DNA of 64,000 nucleotides from Winogradskyella epiphytica. Lineage in GTDB: Bacteria > Bacteroidota > Bacteroidia > Flavobacteriales > Flavobacteriaceae. Below are positions 18,966 to 27,799 of the stretch, one piece after another; position 1 is the first letter of the stretch; every line of letters begins with the position of its first letter. The position numbers were made by a program, and so were the translations under genes. The notes below the pieces were generated by a model that saw only the letters and a list, made by a program, of their open reading frames with translations, was not told where the DNA came from and ran no database searches. Where the stretch lies: NCBI RefSeq assembly GCF_003217215.1, contig NZ_QJTD01000002.1:508654-572653 (forward strand), read 5' to 3'.

Positions 18966-19157
18966 TTGTTGTGCCATTAGCATAAAATGACAGTTTTGCT
19001 TTTACACATGTTGTGATTAACACCTATTTAGACTGAACATTACAGCATTGTCAATACAAAAACAATACCGAGATAGACGCAATGCCAAGTATTTACCCTG
19101 TTTAACAAAAATATCATAGTGCCAAAGTCCGTGTGTTTTCTCCTGTGATTGATAACG
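18966..19157. other. Remainder of the lon upstream region
   Basis: Part of a 324-bp gene-free stretch between lon and the MFS transporter gene. I see no ORF, RNA fold or terminator here. TGGCAC-type hexamers occur twice on the minus strand (18976-18971 and near 19136). Confidence 0.3.
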
Positions 19158-20492
19158 TTAATTCTTAGGCACTCTAAATAAAAGTACGATTCCCATTATA
19201 AAGAAAATAACCAAAAACAGTATAGCGTTTCTCATACTTCCAGTCACTTGATCAATGGTAGCAAAAATGACCATTCCTATAACAATACCTATCTTTTCTG
19301 CGACATCGTAAAAACTAAAATAAGATGTTGTGTCTTCGGTTTCTGGTAAGAACTTTGAATAGGTAGATCGCGCTAAAGACTGAACACCTCCCATTACTAA
19401 ACCAACCAAACCAGCTGCGACATAGAATTGGAAAGGAGATTCCATAAAATAAGCATAAAAACACAGGGCCATCCAAAAGAAATTAATTACAATAAGTGTT
19501 TTTATATTCCCAAATTTCTCAGAGGAACGCGACGTTAAAAGCGCACCAATAATAGCGACTAATTGAATCACTAAAATACTAGTAATTAGTCCAAAAGTTT
19601 TAGCGTCGTCACCACCCCAATTGATTTCTTCTTCTCCGAAATAAACAGCAACTAACATGATGGTTTGAACGGCCATACTAAATACGAAAAACGCCAATAG
19701 GTAACGCTTAAGTCGGAGATTTTGTTTTAACTGAATCCAAACTTGTTTCAATTCCCTAATTCCATTAAAAACCACATCTTTTGTGACTTCTTTGCCCTGT
19801 GACGTTCCCTTTGGAAGAATAGCGAAGGTGTATTGACTAAATAAAATCCACCATAGCCCAACCATAACAAATGAATATCGCATCCCCACTTGTGCTGCTG
19901 TTTCAATAACCTTTCCAGATTCGTCTATATTTTCTTTAATATAAAAAGTATCCGGGTACATCACCATAGCCAAATTCACCACCAATAAAAGAACAGAACC
20001 TAAATAGCCTAAACTAAAACCTTTAGCACTTACGCGATCTTGTTGTTCGGGAAAAGCAATATCTGGCAAGTATGAATTATAGAACACCAAACTGCCCCAA
20101 TAACCAATCAACCCCATAAAATAAAACAAGAGACTAATATGGATACTTTCAAGGTTAAACCAATACAACCCGATACATCCCAAACCTCCAACGTAGCAAA
20201 AGAATTTCATAAAATTCTTTTTATTTCCAATATAATCAGCAATTCCGGAGAGAAGTGGAGACATGCAAGCAACTACCAAAAATGTAAATGCTGTTACATA
20301 AGTAATTAACGCCGTACTTTTAAAAACGATTCCAAATGCAGCAACTGTTTTTTCAGTTTGAGAAATGAATAGTGCCGAATAAAAAATAGGGAAAATGGAT
20401 GATGCAATAGTTAAGGTGTATACCGAATTTGCCCAGTCATAAAACGCCCAAGCATTAAGAAGTTTTTTACTTCCTTTTTGAATCTCACTCAT
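19158..20492 (-). CDS. MFS transporter of the UMF1 / Atg22-like family
   Basis: A 444-residue inner-membrane protein with about twelve hydrophobic segments. The N-terminus LLNAWAFYDWANSVYTLTI is the signature of the UMF1 (Atg22-like) branch of the major facilitator superfamily; YNSYLPDIA and GGVQSLARSTYSKFLPE near residue 370 are further family marks. Fungal Atg22 exports amino acids from vacuoles; the substrate of bacterial homologues is not established. It is a single gene; the terminator of the upstream M48 gene separates the two. Confidence 0.92.
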   Translation of the reverse strand: MSEIQKGSKKLLNAWAFYDWANSVYTLTIASSIFPIFYSALFISQTEKTVAAFGIVFKSTALITYVTAFTFLVVACMSPLLSGIADYIGNKKNFMKFFCYVGGLGCIGLYWFNLESIHISLLFYFMGLIGYWGSLVFYNSYLPDIAFPEQQDRVSAKGFSLGYLGSVLLLVVNLAMVMYPDTFYIKENIDESGKVIETAAQVGMRYSFVMVGLWWILFSQYTFAILPKGTSQGKEVTKDVVFNGIRELKQVWIQLKQNLRLKRYLLAFFVFSMAVQTIMLVAVYFGEEEINWGGDDAKTFGLITSILVIQLVAIIGALLTSRSSEKFGNIKTLIVINFFWMALCFYAYFMESPFQFYVAAGLVGLVMGGVQSLARSTYSKFLPETEDTTSYFSFYDVAEKIGIVIGMVIFATIDQVTGSMRNAILFLVIFFIMGIVLLFRVPKN

Positions 20493-20582
20493 AAAATTAG
20501 GTGAATTGTCTTGTCTTTTACTATCTAAATTATACGCTGTTTATACGCAAATAAATCATTTTCAATGCGCTAACAAATAAAT

Positions 20583-20611
20583 AAAAAAGCTGCTCTAATT
20601 GAGCAGCTTCG
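20583..20611 (-). terminator. Terminator after the M48 peptidase gene
   Basis: Minus strand stem AAGCTGCTC / GAGCAGCTT with a 5-nt loop followed by six T residues, 44 nt after the M48 stop codon. Confidence 0.85.
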
Positions 20612-20654
20612 AAAGTAAACAAATATAATTAATATTATTATCTGACTTCTTAAT

Positions 20655-21482
20655 TTATATAGGTCTAAATGAGGTCACACCAAATTTCTTCGCTTCAGCC
20701 TTAGCTCTAGGCGCTAAGGACTGTAAGTTTTTAATTCTTGAATCATTACTTGGGTGGGTACTCATAAATTCTGGTGGTGCTTCGCCTCCACTATTCGCTT
20801 TCATACGTTTCCACAATTCCGCAGCTTCTTCTGGATTATATCCTGCAATAGCCATTAAGTAAAGTCCAATTTCATCTGCTTCGGTTTCGTGAGATCTACT
20901 AAATGGTAAGACCCCTCCTAAAGTGGTTCCTAATCCGTAAGCTTGCATCCACATTTGTTGCTTTTCTGGACTTTCATTACCAGTAGCTACTGCTACTGCA
21001 ACGCCCCCTGCTTGTTGCAAAATACCTGAACTCATACGTTGTTGTCCGTGATTTGCTAAAGCATGGGCCACCTCATGCCCCATAATTGCAGCAATTCCTG
21101 TTTCGTTTGCTGCTATAGGCAAGATGCCTGTATAGAAAGCAATTTTACCACCTGGCATACACCACGCGTTTACTTGCTCTGATTCAATAAGTTTATATTC
21201 CCATTGATAATCCTCTAAATACCCTTGAAATCCATTGGCATCTAAATAACGTTCAGCAGCCACTGCTATTCGCTGACCAACACGAGTAATCATTTCAGCG
21301 TCTTTAGTACCTGTTATCACTTTATTCTCTGATAATACTTGATTATACTGCGCAAAAGCCGAAGGGAACAACTGGTCATTACTTACAAATGCCATAGTTT
21401 TTTTACCTGTGAATGGATTTGTAGCACATGAAAAGACCATAGCACCTATGGCAACGCTTGTCGCTATTTTATTAATTTTCAT
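20655..21482 (-). CDS. M48 family metallopeptidase lipoprotein
   Basis: A 275-residue envelope protease. The N-terminus is a lipoprotein signal with VFSC (cysteine about residue 19). The zinc motif HEVAH lies at about 133-137 in a GHEVAHALANHG segment, and the third ligand is the glutamate of ETEADEIGLYLMA (about 205). These are marks of the Oma1/BepA-type (LoiP-like) M48 group, which handles quality control of outer-membrane proteins in other bacteria. It stands alone with its own terminator. A sigma-54-like sequence lies about 120 nt upstream. Confidence 0.93.
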   Translation of the reverse strand: MKINKIATSVAIGAMVFSCATNPFTGKKTMAFVSNDQLFPSAFAQYNQVLSENKVITGTKDAEMITRVGQRIAVAAERYLDANGFQGYLEDYQWEYKLIESEQVNAWCMPGGKIAFYTGILPIAANETGIAAIMGHEVAHALANHGQQRMSSGILQQAGGVAVAVATGNESPEKQQMWMQAYGLGTTLGGVLPFSRSHETEADEIGLYLMAIAGYNPEEAAELWKRMKANSGGEAPPEFMSTHPSNDSRIKNLQSLAPRAKAEAKKFGVTSFRPI

Positions 21483-21775
21483 ATCTATTAGTTTTTATTT
21501 GTTATAATATAAATACAATACTAAGCTTGTATTTATTTAGGACACTAAAATAGTCTTTTGGTCACTGACCCTTTGACTTTATTCCTATAATCTGTAACTC
21601 TGTAAATATCGTGCCAAAAATAATAAAGTCGTTTTACTTTATAAATAGATTTATAAATAAGACACTATAAAGACCTTTCATCCCATTCATTAATCCCAAA
21701 TGCCATTCTTATAAGATTGCGTTAAATCTCGTCAGTACAAATACATATTTCTTAACTTTACCTAAAAGTAATATC

Positions 21776-22261
21776 ATGAAAAAGCTCTTAATATTAGCCC
21801 TTCTAAGCCTTTCTTTTAGCTGTGACTCATCAGCACAAAAAAAAACGACTGAAGTGAAAGAAAGTTTCCCTATCACTAAAAGTGAAGCTGAATGGAAAGC
21901 AGAACTCACAAAAGAACAATATCATATTTTAAGAGAAGCAGGAACAGAACGTCCTTTTTCAAGTCCATTAAATAAAAATCACAAAAAAGGAACCTATCAT
22001 TGTGCGGCTTGTGATTCGCCTCTTTTTAAAAGTGAACATAAATTTGATTCCGGAACAGGCTGGCCAAGTTTTGATAGGGTGATTGAAGGTAATGTAGCCT
22101 TTGGTACCGACACAAAAATAGGTTATGTAAGAGATGAAGAACATTGTGCTAATTGCGGAGGTCACTTAGGTCATGTCTTTAATGATGGCCCAAAAGAAAC
22201 CACCGGAAAACGCCACTGCATAAATGGCGCAGCTTTAGTATTTGTACCCGCCGAAGAATAA
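21776..22261 (+). CDS. msrB: Peptide-methionine (R)-S-oxide reductase, exported
   Basis: A 161-residue enzyme that repairs methionine-R-sulfoxide in proteins. Two zinc-binding CxxC pairs are visible (CAACDSPLF about 72-75, CANCGG about 122-125), with the substrate motif GTGWPSF and the catalytic cysteine in RHCINGAAL (about 148). An N-terminal signal ends in SFSC, so the protein is probably a lipoprotein and repairs envelope proteins. No MsrA domain is fused. It is a single gene downstream of the divergent M48 gene. Confidence 0.95.
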   Translation: MKKLLILALLSLSFSCDSSAQKKTTEVKESFPITKSEAEWKAELTKEQYHILREAGTERPFSSPLNKNHKKGTYHCAACDSPLFKSEHKFDSGTGWPSFDRVIEGNVAFGTDTKIGYVRDEEHCANCGGHLGHVFNDGPKETTGKRHCINGAALVFVPAEE

Positions 22262-22414
22262 TTAAAGGATTTAATACTTAAACCGAATTTTTCAATTAGG
22301 CGATTACTTTAGGACTTCGCGCTGCTCTTTATATTAAAAACCTCAGTTTTTCTGAGGTTAAACTTGAAGTTCTAATTTGCATTTTCTTATTTCATTATTG
22401 TTATTTGAATTTCC

Positions 22415-22422
22415 TATTTTTG
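22415..22422 (+). promoter_or_regulatory. Candidate -7 box of lpdA
   Basis: TATTTTTG matches TAnnTTTG and lies 35 nt before the lpdA start. The nearest TTG is only 14 nt upstream, so the -33 half is not convincing. Confidence 0.4.
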
Positions 22423-22456
22423 TAACTTCAAAAAAATCAATTATAAAAACTTACTC

Positions 22457-23833
22457 ATGAGTAAATACGATATTATAGTTTTAGGTAGTGGTCCTGGTGG
22501 CTACGTTACTGCAATTAGAGCGTCCCAATTAGGTTTTAAAACCGCTGTTATAGAAAAAGAAAGTCTTGGTGGCGTGTGTTTAAATTGGGGTTGTATCCCA
22601 ACAAAAGCCCTTTTAAAATCTGCTCAAGTATTCGAATACCTTAAGCACGCTGAAGATTACGGTCTGAAGGTTAAGGATGCGGATTATGATTTTGATGCTG
22701 TTGTTAAGCGTAGTCGTGGTGTTGCTGAAGGCATGAGTGGTGGTGTTAAGTTCCTAATGAAAAAGAACAAAATTGACGTTATCGAAGGTTATGGAACACT
22801 TAAAACTGGAAAGAAAGTAGATGTAGATGGCAAAGAGTATTCTGCAGACCATATCATTATTGCTACTGGAGCTCGCTCGCGCGAATTACCTAGCTTACCT
22901 CAAGATGGGAAGAAAGTTATTGGTTACAGAGAGGCGATGTCTTTAGAGAAGCAACCTAAAAAAATGGTGGTTGTTGGTTCTGGAGCTATTGGCGTTGAAT
23001 TTGCATATTTCTACAATGCTTTAGGCACTGAAGTGACTATTGTGGAGTATTTAGATCGAATTGTTCCTGTTGAAGATGAAGAAGTTTCAAAACAATTAGA
23101 GCGTAGCTTTAAAAAATCAGGTATCAAGATAATGACCTCTTCGGAAGTCACTTCTGTTGATACATCTGGCGATGGCGTTAAAGCAACGGTAAAAACAAAA
23201 AAAGGCGAAGAAGTACTAGAAGCCGATATCGTATTATCTGCAGTTGGTATTAAATCTAATATCGAAAACATTGGATTAGAAGATGTAGGTATCGCTGTAG
23301 ATAGAGATAAAATCTTGGTTAACGATTACTACCAAACAAATATTCCTGGCTACTACGCGATTGGAGATGTAACACCTGGACAAGCTTTAGCTCACGTAGC
23401 TTCTGCTGAAGGAATTCTTTGTGTTGAAAAAATCGCAGGTCAGAATGTTGAAGCATTAGACTACGGAAATATTCCTGGTTGTACTTATGCTTCTCCTGAA
23501 ATTGCAAGTGTAGGTTTAACCGAAGCACAAGCAAAGGAACAAGGCTACGATATTAAAGTTGGGAAATTCCCATTCTCTGCTTCTGGAAAAGCAAGTGCTA
23601 GTGGTGCTAAAGACGGTTTTGTAAAGGTAATATTTGACGCTAAATACGGTGAATGGTTAGGATGCCATATGATTGGTGCAGGTGTTACTGATATGATTGC
23701 TGAAGCTGTATTAGGCCGTAAATTAGAAACTACGGGGCATGAAGTATTAAAAGCAGTTCACCCTCACCCAACAATGAGTGAAGCGGTTATGGAAGCTGTA
23801 GCAGCTGCTTATGATGAAGTGATTCACCTATAA
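22457..23833 (+). CDS. lpdA: Dihydrolipoyl dehydrogenase (E3)
   Basis: A 458-residue flavoprotein that reoxidises dihydrolipoamide in 2-oxo-acid dehydrogenase complexes and passes electrons to NAD. The FAD motif GSGPGGYV is at about 10, the redox-active disulfide in GGVCLNWGCIPTK at about 38-50, a second dinucleotide fold at about 173 (GSGAIGVEF), and the C-terminal active-site HPHPTMSEAV at about 437. Length is typical of the short E3 form. No E1 or E2 gene is adjacent, so it may serve several complexes. A strong terminator follows. Confidence 0.97.
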   Translation: MSKYDIIVLGSGPGGYVTAIRASQLGFKTAVIEKESLGGVCLNWGCIPTKALLKSAQVFEYLKHAEDYGLKVKDADYDFDAVVKRSRGVAEGMSGGVKFLMKKNKIDVIEGYGTLKTGKKVDVDGKEYSADHIIIATGARSRELPSLPQDGKKVIGYREAMSLEKQPKKMVVVGSGAIGVEFAYFYNALGTEVTIVEYLDRIVPVEDEEVSKQLERSFKKSGIKIMTSSEVTSVDTSGDGVKATVKTKKGEEVLEADIVLSAVGIKSNIENIGLEDVGIAVDRDKILVNDYYQTNIPGYYAIGDVTPGQALAHVASAEGILCVEKIAGQNVEALDYGNIPGCTYASPEIASVGLTEAQAKEQGYDIKVGKFPFSASGKASASGAKDGFVKVIFDAKYGEWLGCHMIGAGVTDMIAEAVLGRKLETTGHEVLKAVHPHPTMSEAVMEAVAAAYDEVIHL

Positions 23834-23855
23834 TTAAACAGTAAAGGTAAATGAT

Positions 23856-23894
23856 AAAAAAAAATGCGATTCAATATTGAATCGCATTTTTTTT
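23856..23894 (+). terminator. Bidirectional terminator between lpdA and the outer-membrane gene
   Basis: A long perfect inverted repeat (ATGCGATTCAA / TTGAATCGCAT) flanked by A and T runs on both sides, 22 nt after lpdA. It can end transcripts from both strands. Confidence 0.93.
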
Positions 23895-23931
23895 GTTTTA
23901 TATACTTATATAAAAATTGATGGCTTTAATA

Positions 23932-24570
23932 TTAGAAAGCAAAACCGACACCAAATTGTAAAACTCTATTCTTTGCATCTACACCTTCAAAAATAGTATC
24001 ATCCTTGAAAATTGTTGACAAACCGTAAGTATAACGAGCGTTGATAAAGAATCCACCATCAAACTTATAGGCGGCACCAAATGCTACACTTGTATCAAAA
24101 TCTTTGATATAAGAATCATCACTATTAATGTCTATATCTCCACCGTCAGAATTTGGCTTATAATCAATCTCTTCATTGATTTTAAAACCTAATTGCGGAC
24201 CGGCTTCAATGCTTAATCCTTCAATTAAATAAACTTTAAACATTAAAGGAACTTGTAGATAATCTAACTGATATTCTACGTTATCTCCAGTATCAAAGAT
24301 ATTGTCTTGATCTATTTCTTTGATATCAAAACCTTGTCCTGAATACAAAACCTCTGGTTGAAAAGAGAAGCGCTCAGAAATTGGTAATTCCGCGAAGAGT
24401 CCAACATTAAAACTTGTTCTAGAATCGGCATCATCAAAATCATCACCTCCTATAGTCGATAAATTCACACCACCTTTTACTCCTAATTGTAAAGCTTTTG
24501 AATCTGACTGTGCATTAATCGTTGTTAAAGCAGAACAAAATACTGCCATAAATAGAATTAAATTTCTCAT
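23932..24570 (-). CDS. PorT-family outer-membrane beta-barrel protein
   Basis: A 212-residue exported protein with a signal peptide (about 1-20, ending INA|Q). Features are GVKGGVNLSTIGG at the mature N-terminus, alternating strands, SFQPEVLYSGQGF and a C-terminal LQFGVGFAF. These fit the small outer-membrane beta-barrel (PorT/OMP_b-brl) family common in Bacteroidota. Most such proteins have no known function, so the name PorT is structural, not proof of a secretion role. It is monocistronic, with a good promoter at 24602-24634. Confidence 0.85.
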   Translation of the reverse strand: MRNLILFMAVFCSALTTINAQSDSKALQLGVKGGVNLSTIGGDDFDDADSRTSFNVGLFAELPISERFSFQPEVLYSGQGFDIKEIDQDNIFDTGDNVEYQLDYLQVPLMFKVYLIEGLSIEAGPQLGFKINEEIDYKPNSDGGDIDINSDDSYIKDFDTSVAFGAAYKFDGGFFINARYTYGLSTIFKDDTIFEGVDAKNRVLQFGVGFAF

Positions 24571-24601
24571 GTTATTTTATGTTTTTTTTGGGTTAATACC
24601 A

Positions 24602-24634
24602 CAAAGTTAACATGAGATTTTCCCCATAAACAAA
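24602..24634 (-). promoter_or_regulatory. -33/-7 promoter of the beta-barrel gene
   Basis: Minus strand TTTG (24634-24631), 21-nt spacer, TAACTTTG (24609-24602), both exact consensus. Predicted start near 24595, about 25 nt before the ATG at 24570. Confidence 0.78.
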
Positions 24635-24752
24635 GGCTTAACAAGGATTTAACGATGTAAGAAAATATTACAAAAAATTATATATAATCTATAGAACATC
24701 GCTATGCTCTATTCAATTAAAAACTAATCCAATCAATTAAAATAGATAAAAA

Positions 24753-25169
24753 TTAACTAAAACTATGGATGGCCAAATCGTAGCTCATTAGGCCAAAACC
24801 TAAAATAACACCTGCGGCATTTGAAGAAATATATGATTGATGCCTATAGGCTTCTCTCGAAAAGGTATTAGAGATATGAACTTCCACTACAGGCGTTTCT
24901 ATTGCTTTTACAGCATCACCAATACCCACTGAAGTATGTGTATAAGCCGCGGCATTTAAAATAATACCATCATAGGAAAAACCTACTTCCTGAAGTTTAT
25001 TGATTAGCTCCCCCTCTACGTTAGACTGATAATAATCGATTTTAACGTCTGGGAATTTAACTTTTAATAGGTCCAGATAATCCTCAAAACTTTGATGACC
25101 ATAAATCTCTGGTTCACGTTTACCTAATAAATTTAGATTAGGTCCGTTGATGATGATAAGCTTCTTCAT
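24753..25169 (-). CDS. aroQ: 3-dehydroquinate dehydratase, type II
   Basis: A 138-residue enzyme of the shikimate pathway that forms 3-dehydroshikimate; type II enzymes assemble as dodecamers. Signatures: INGPNLNLLGKREPEIYG at the N-terminus (with the lid arginine), the catalytic-region LNAAAYTHTSVG (about 72-83) and VEVHISNTFSREAYRHQSY (about 95-113, catalytic histidine). It is flanked by two outer-membrane protein genes on the same strand, with no obvious terminator after it. Confidence 0.97.
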   Translation of the reverse strand: MKKLIIINGPNLNLLGKREPEIYGHQSFEDYLDLLKVKFPDVKIDYYQSNVEGELINKLQEVGFSYDGIILNAAAYTHTSVGIGDAVKAIETPVVEVHISNTFSREAYRHQSYISSNAAGVILGFGLMSYDLAIHSFS

Positions 25170-25280
25170 GTATTACTTTTAACTAAGTCGACTCACACTG
25201 AACTCTATAAAATTGCACCTAAATATATAGGTTTTGAGTGTTGTTCGCGTCAAGGAGTAAATATATTAAATTAAGTGTAT

Positions 25281-25308
25281 AAAAAAACCGAAGCGTTCGC
25301 TTCGGTTT
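25281..25308 (-). terminator. Terminator after the 25332 beta-barrel gene
   Basis: Minus strand stem AAACCGAAG / CTTCGGTTT around a tight loop followed by T residues, 24 nt after the stop codon at 25332. It also separates this gene from aroQ. Confidence 0.88.
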
Positions 25309-25331
25309 CTAGTATATTGAATTATAAAATA

Positions 25332-25859
25332 CTATAAGTGTATCGCAAATCCAACTAAGAATTGAAATGCATCATCATAAAAATCGCTATTCATAGATAC
25401 ATTATATCTAAGTTTAGGCTCAATACTTACTTTTGGAGAAATAAACCAAGCGTATCCACCCTCTAAACCAATATAAGACGGATTTTCATCGAAATCTTTA
25501 ATGCTAGAGCCAGTATAATCAATGCCTACAGGGAATTCGTTAGCGATGTAGTACTTAGCACCAATTTTGTAATTAAATGCTGAAGAACCAATTCCGTCAT
25601 TACCGTTATCTGAATATCCTAATCCCGCTTTGATAGCTAAATTTTCTTTTAGAAAGTATCCACCTTCTAAACCTGCAGACCACATTGTCTCCCCATCCGA
25701 AGACGTTAAAGAGAATGCCGTACTACCTGTAGTCCAAGAGCCTGTATTAATTTCAATTAACCATTTGCCTTCTTGGATACCACCGTGGTCATTCTCTTGT
25801 GCATTAACATTTGTAAATCCGAAAACTGCAACAGCAGCCATAAACAATAATTTTTTCAT
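25332..25859 (-). CDS. Small outer-membrane beta-barrel protein
   Basis: A 175-residue exported protein, signal peptide about 1-20 (ending VNA|QEN). Alternating strands, a glycine/aromatic pattern (GLEGGYFLKENLAIKAGLGY, YIGLEGGYAWFISPKVSIEP) and a C-terminal hydrophobic strand (FLVGFAIHL) indicate an outer-membrane barrel of eight or so strands. I do not recognise a specific function. It is followed by a terminator, so it is a single-gene unit. Confidence 0.85.
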   Translation of the reverse strand: MKKLLFMAAVAVFGFTNVNAQENDHGGIQEGKWLIEINTGSWTTGSTAFSLTSSDGETMWSAGLEGGYFLKENLAIKAGLGYSDNGNDGIGSSAFNYKIGAKYYIANEFPVGIDYTGSSIKDFDENPSYIGLEGGYAWFISPKVSIEPKLRYNVSMNSDFYDDAFQFLVGFAIHL

Positions 25860-26053
25860 AATTTGAATTTATTTTATATTTAAATTGGTCGGCAAATGTA
25901 TACATTACAGTCATATCGTAAATCTACACTTGGTTAAAATATTATGCGTTTCATCGATATTTTATGTTTTTTTTAACTTTCAAAAATTCTTTTACCTATT
26001 TCTATTTGATTAGCTCAACGCAAAATCATTCTAGTGATAAACATCTTATCTAA

Positions 26054-26083
26054 TAAAAAAAGAGGCCATAAATGACCTCTTTT
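26054..26083 (-). terminator. Terminator after the 26107 beta-barrel gene
   Basis: Minus strand AAAAGAGG / CCTCTTTT stem with one internal mismatch and a T run, 24 nt after the stop codon. Confidence 0.82.
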
Positions 26084-26106
26084 CACTAATATTTCTTAAC
26101 ATTAAA

Positions 26107-26619
26107 TTACAACCCAAACTCAAGGCCTAAAGATAAAGCATCGAAACTACCGCCATCTAAACTTACACCTTTATAAGCAAGAACAATATCTAAGCTTTCA
26201 CTAACGCTATATTGTACTTTTGGAGCATAATAAAAACCTCCATCATTTCCATCTGGGCTAATTCCAATACCATAACCTAAATCTAATCCTATTGTAAATT
26301 CTTCTGAGGCATTAAAACGTGCCGCAGCTCCAATAGGCAGGAACCCAGCATCTTCAGCTTCATAGGTGTATGTCACTCCACCAAAGGAATCCTCATAATC
26401 CTTACCAAAATAATGATGATATCCAGCTGCTAGACCAACACTAAATTCATCTGACACACCCCATAAATAATTGGCATCTAGGTTAATACCAAAAGAAGAA
26501 ATATCTCCTGAATCACCCATCGGCAGTGCAGCACTTACACCTAATTTAAAATCTTGCGCTTCAACAGTTGCAAATGCAATTACTGCAAATGCACATAAAA
26601 TTAATTTTCTCATAATCAT
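26107..26619 (-). CDS. Small outer-membrane beta-barrel protein
   Basis: A 170-residue protein with a signal peptide (about 1-21, ending VEA|QD), then LGVSAALPMGDSGDISSFGINLDANY and repeated strand patterns ending DALSLGLEFGL. It is a probable outer-membrane barrel of unknown function. It has the same general build as its neighbour at 25332 but low visible similarity to it. If the methionine two codons later is used (MRKLILCAF), the signal peptide has the more usual short n-region; I cannot decide between these starts. Confidence 0.82.
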   Translation of the reverse strand: MIMRKLILCAFAVIAFATVEAQDFKLGVSAALPMGDSGDISSFGINLDANYLWGVSDEFSVGLAAGYHHYFGKDYEDSFGGVTYTYEAEDAGFLPIGAAARFNASEEFTIGLDLGYGIGISPDGNDGGFYYAPKVQYSVSESLDIVLAYKGVSLDGGSFDALSLGLEFGL

Positions 26620-26835
26620 TAAGTTTTTAAAAATTGATTAATCGAATCTAAGGTTTTATTTGCTATTATGTAAATTTTAGCCTAGAGTTATTAACAATTT
26701 TATACACAAATAAATTTTAAGCCTCTTGTTTTTAATCTTTTACCAAACAAAGTTATTAACAATTTCAACTTACTTATACTTATTCAGAGAAGTCTTTTTT
26801 ATATAATTTTAAACTATTAATTCCTATTTTTAACC

Positions 26836-27744
26836 ATGAATTGGCAACAAGCACTTTCCGACTATAAACACTACCTTCAAATCGAACGTGGATTGTCTCA
26901 AAACTCTATTGAGAACTATAGTTACGACATTAAGAAACTCATGTTATATATTGAGAGCCATGATATAAAGGCGACTCCAATTTCCATAGAAACAAGTACT
27001 GTAAAGGATTTTATTTATTCTATTTCAAAAACCATTAACCCGCGCTCACAAGCACGATTAATTTCGGGGTTACGTAATTTTTTCGATTATCTAATATTTG
27101 AAAATTATAGAACTACAAATCCCTTAGATTTAATTGAGTCTCCAAGAATTGGTAGAAAGTTACCTGACACCTTATCACTTTCCGATATTGATTTACTAAT
27201 CAATGCTATTGATTTAAGTTACCAATACAATGGTGTTAACCTTGGTGAACGCAACAGAGCGATTCTTGAAACTTTATACAGTTGTGGTTTACGGGTAAGT
27301 GAACTAATAGAATTAAAAGTATCAGATTTATTCTTTGAAGAAGGATTTATAAAGGTTACGGGAAAAGGTGATAAACAACGCTTTGTCCCCATAGGAGCAT
27401 CTACTCAAAAGTATATCACTATCTGGATGGGTATAAGAAACCATATAGATGTACAATCTGAATCAAAAGATATTCTCTTCTTAAACTTCAAAGGTAAGAA
27501 GCTAACTAGAGCCATGGTTTTTACCATTATTAAGCAATTAGTTGAAAAAACGGGCCTCAAAAAAAACGTATCTCCACATACCTTTAGACATTCATTTGCG
27601 ACGCATCTACTAGAGAACGGAGCCGACCTTAGAGCCATACAAATGATGCTTGGTCACGAGAGTATAACTACAACGGAAATTTATATGCATGTCGATCGCT
27701 CTCACCTCAGTGAGGTTTTAAACAAATATCACCCTAGAAAATAG
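26836..27744 (+). CDS. xerD: Tyrosine recombinase XerD
   Basis: A 302-residue site-specific recombinase that resolves chromosome dimers. The N-terminal core-binding domain (about 1-95, YKHYLQIERGLSQNSIENYSYD) is followed by a catalytic domain with arginine in YSCGLRVSEL (about 151), lysine in GKGDKQRFVPI (about 177), HTFRH (about 247), LGHE (about 273) and nucleophilic tyrosine in TEIYMHV (about 283). Length, lack of mobile-element neighbours and a shared terminator with rny mark it as the housekeeping enzyme, not an integrase. Confidence 0.95.
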   Translation: MNWQQALSDYKHYLQIERGLSQNSIENYSYDIKKLMLYIESHDIKATPISIETSTVKDFIYSISKTINPRSQARLISGLRNFFDYLIFENYRTTNPLDLIESPRIGRKLPDTLSLSDIDLLINAIDLSYQYNGVNLGERNRAILETLYSCGLRVSELIELKVSDLFFEEGFIKVTGKGDKQRFVPIGASTQKYITIWMGIRNHIDVQSESKDILFLNFKGKKLTRAMVFTIIKQLVEKTGLKKNVSPHTFRHSFATHLLENGADLRAIQMMLGHESITTTEIYMHVDRSHLSEVLNKYHPRK

Positions 27745-27776
27745 AAAAAGGCAATTCGTTTCGGAATTGCCTTTTT
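27745..27776 (+). terminator. Bidirectional terminator between xerD and rny
   Basis: AAAAAGGCAATTC / GGAATTGCCTTTTT stem with a short loop placed directly at the xerD stop and 24 nt from the rny stop. A and T runs on both sides allow function in both directions. Confidence 0.92.
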
Positions 27777-27799
27777 AGTATATTTTATTTTGTTAAGTA

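Noticed and set aside
22336..22362. AACCTCAG...CTGAGGTT hairpin after msrB as a terminator
   Set aside because: It is not followed by a T tract on the plus strand and lies about 75 nt after the stop; it may be a minor repeat.
26836..27744. Tyrosine recombinase as a sign of an integrated element
   Set aside because: Length, motifs and plain housekeeping neighbours fit XerD; there are no attachment-site repeats or cargo genes.
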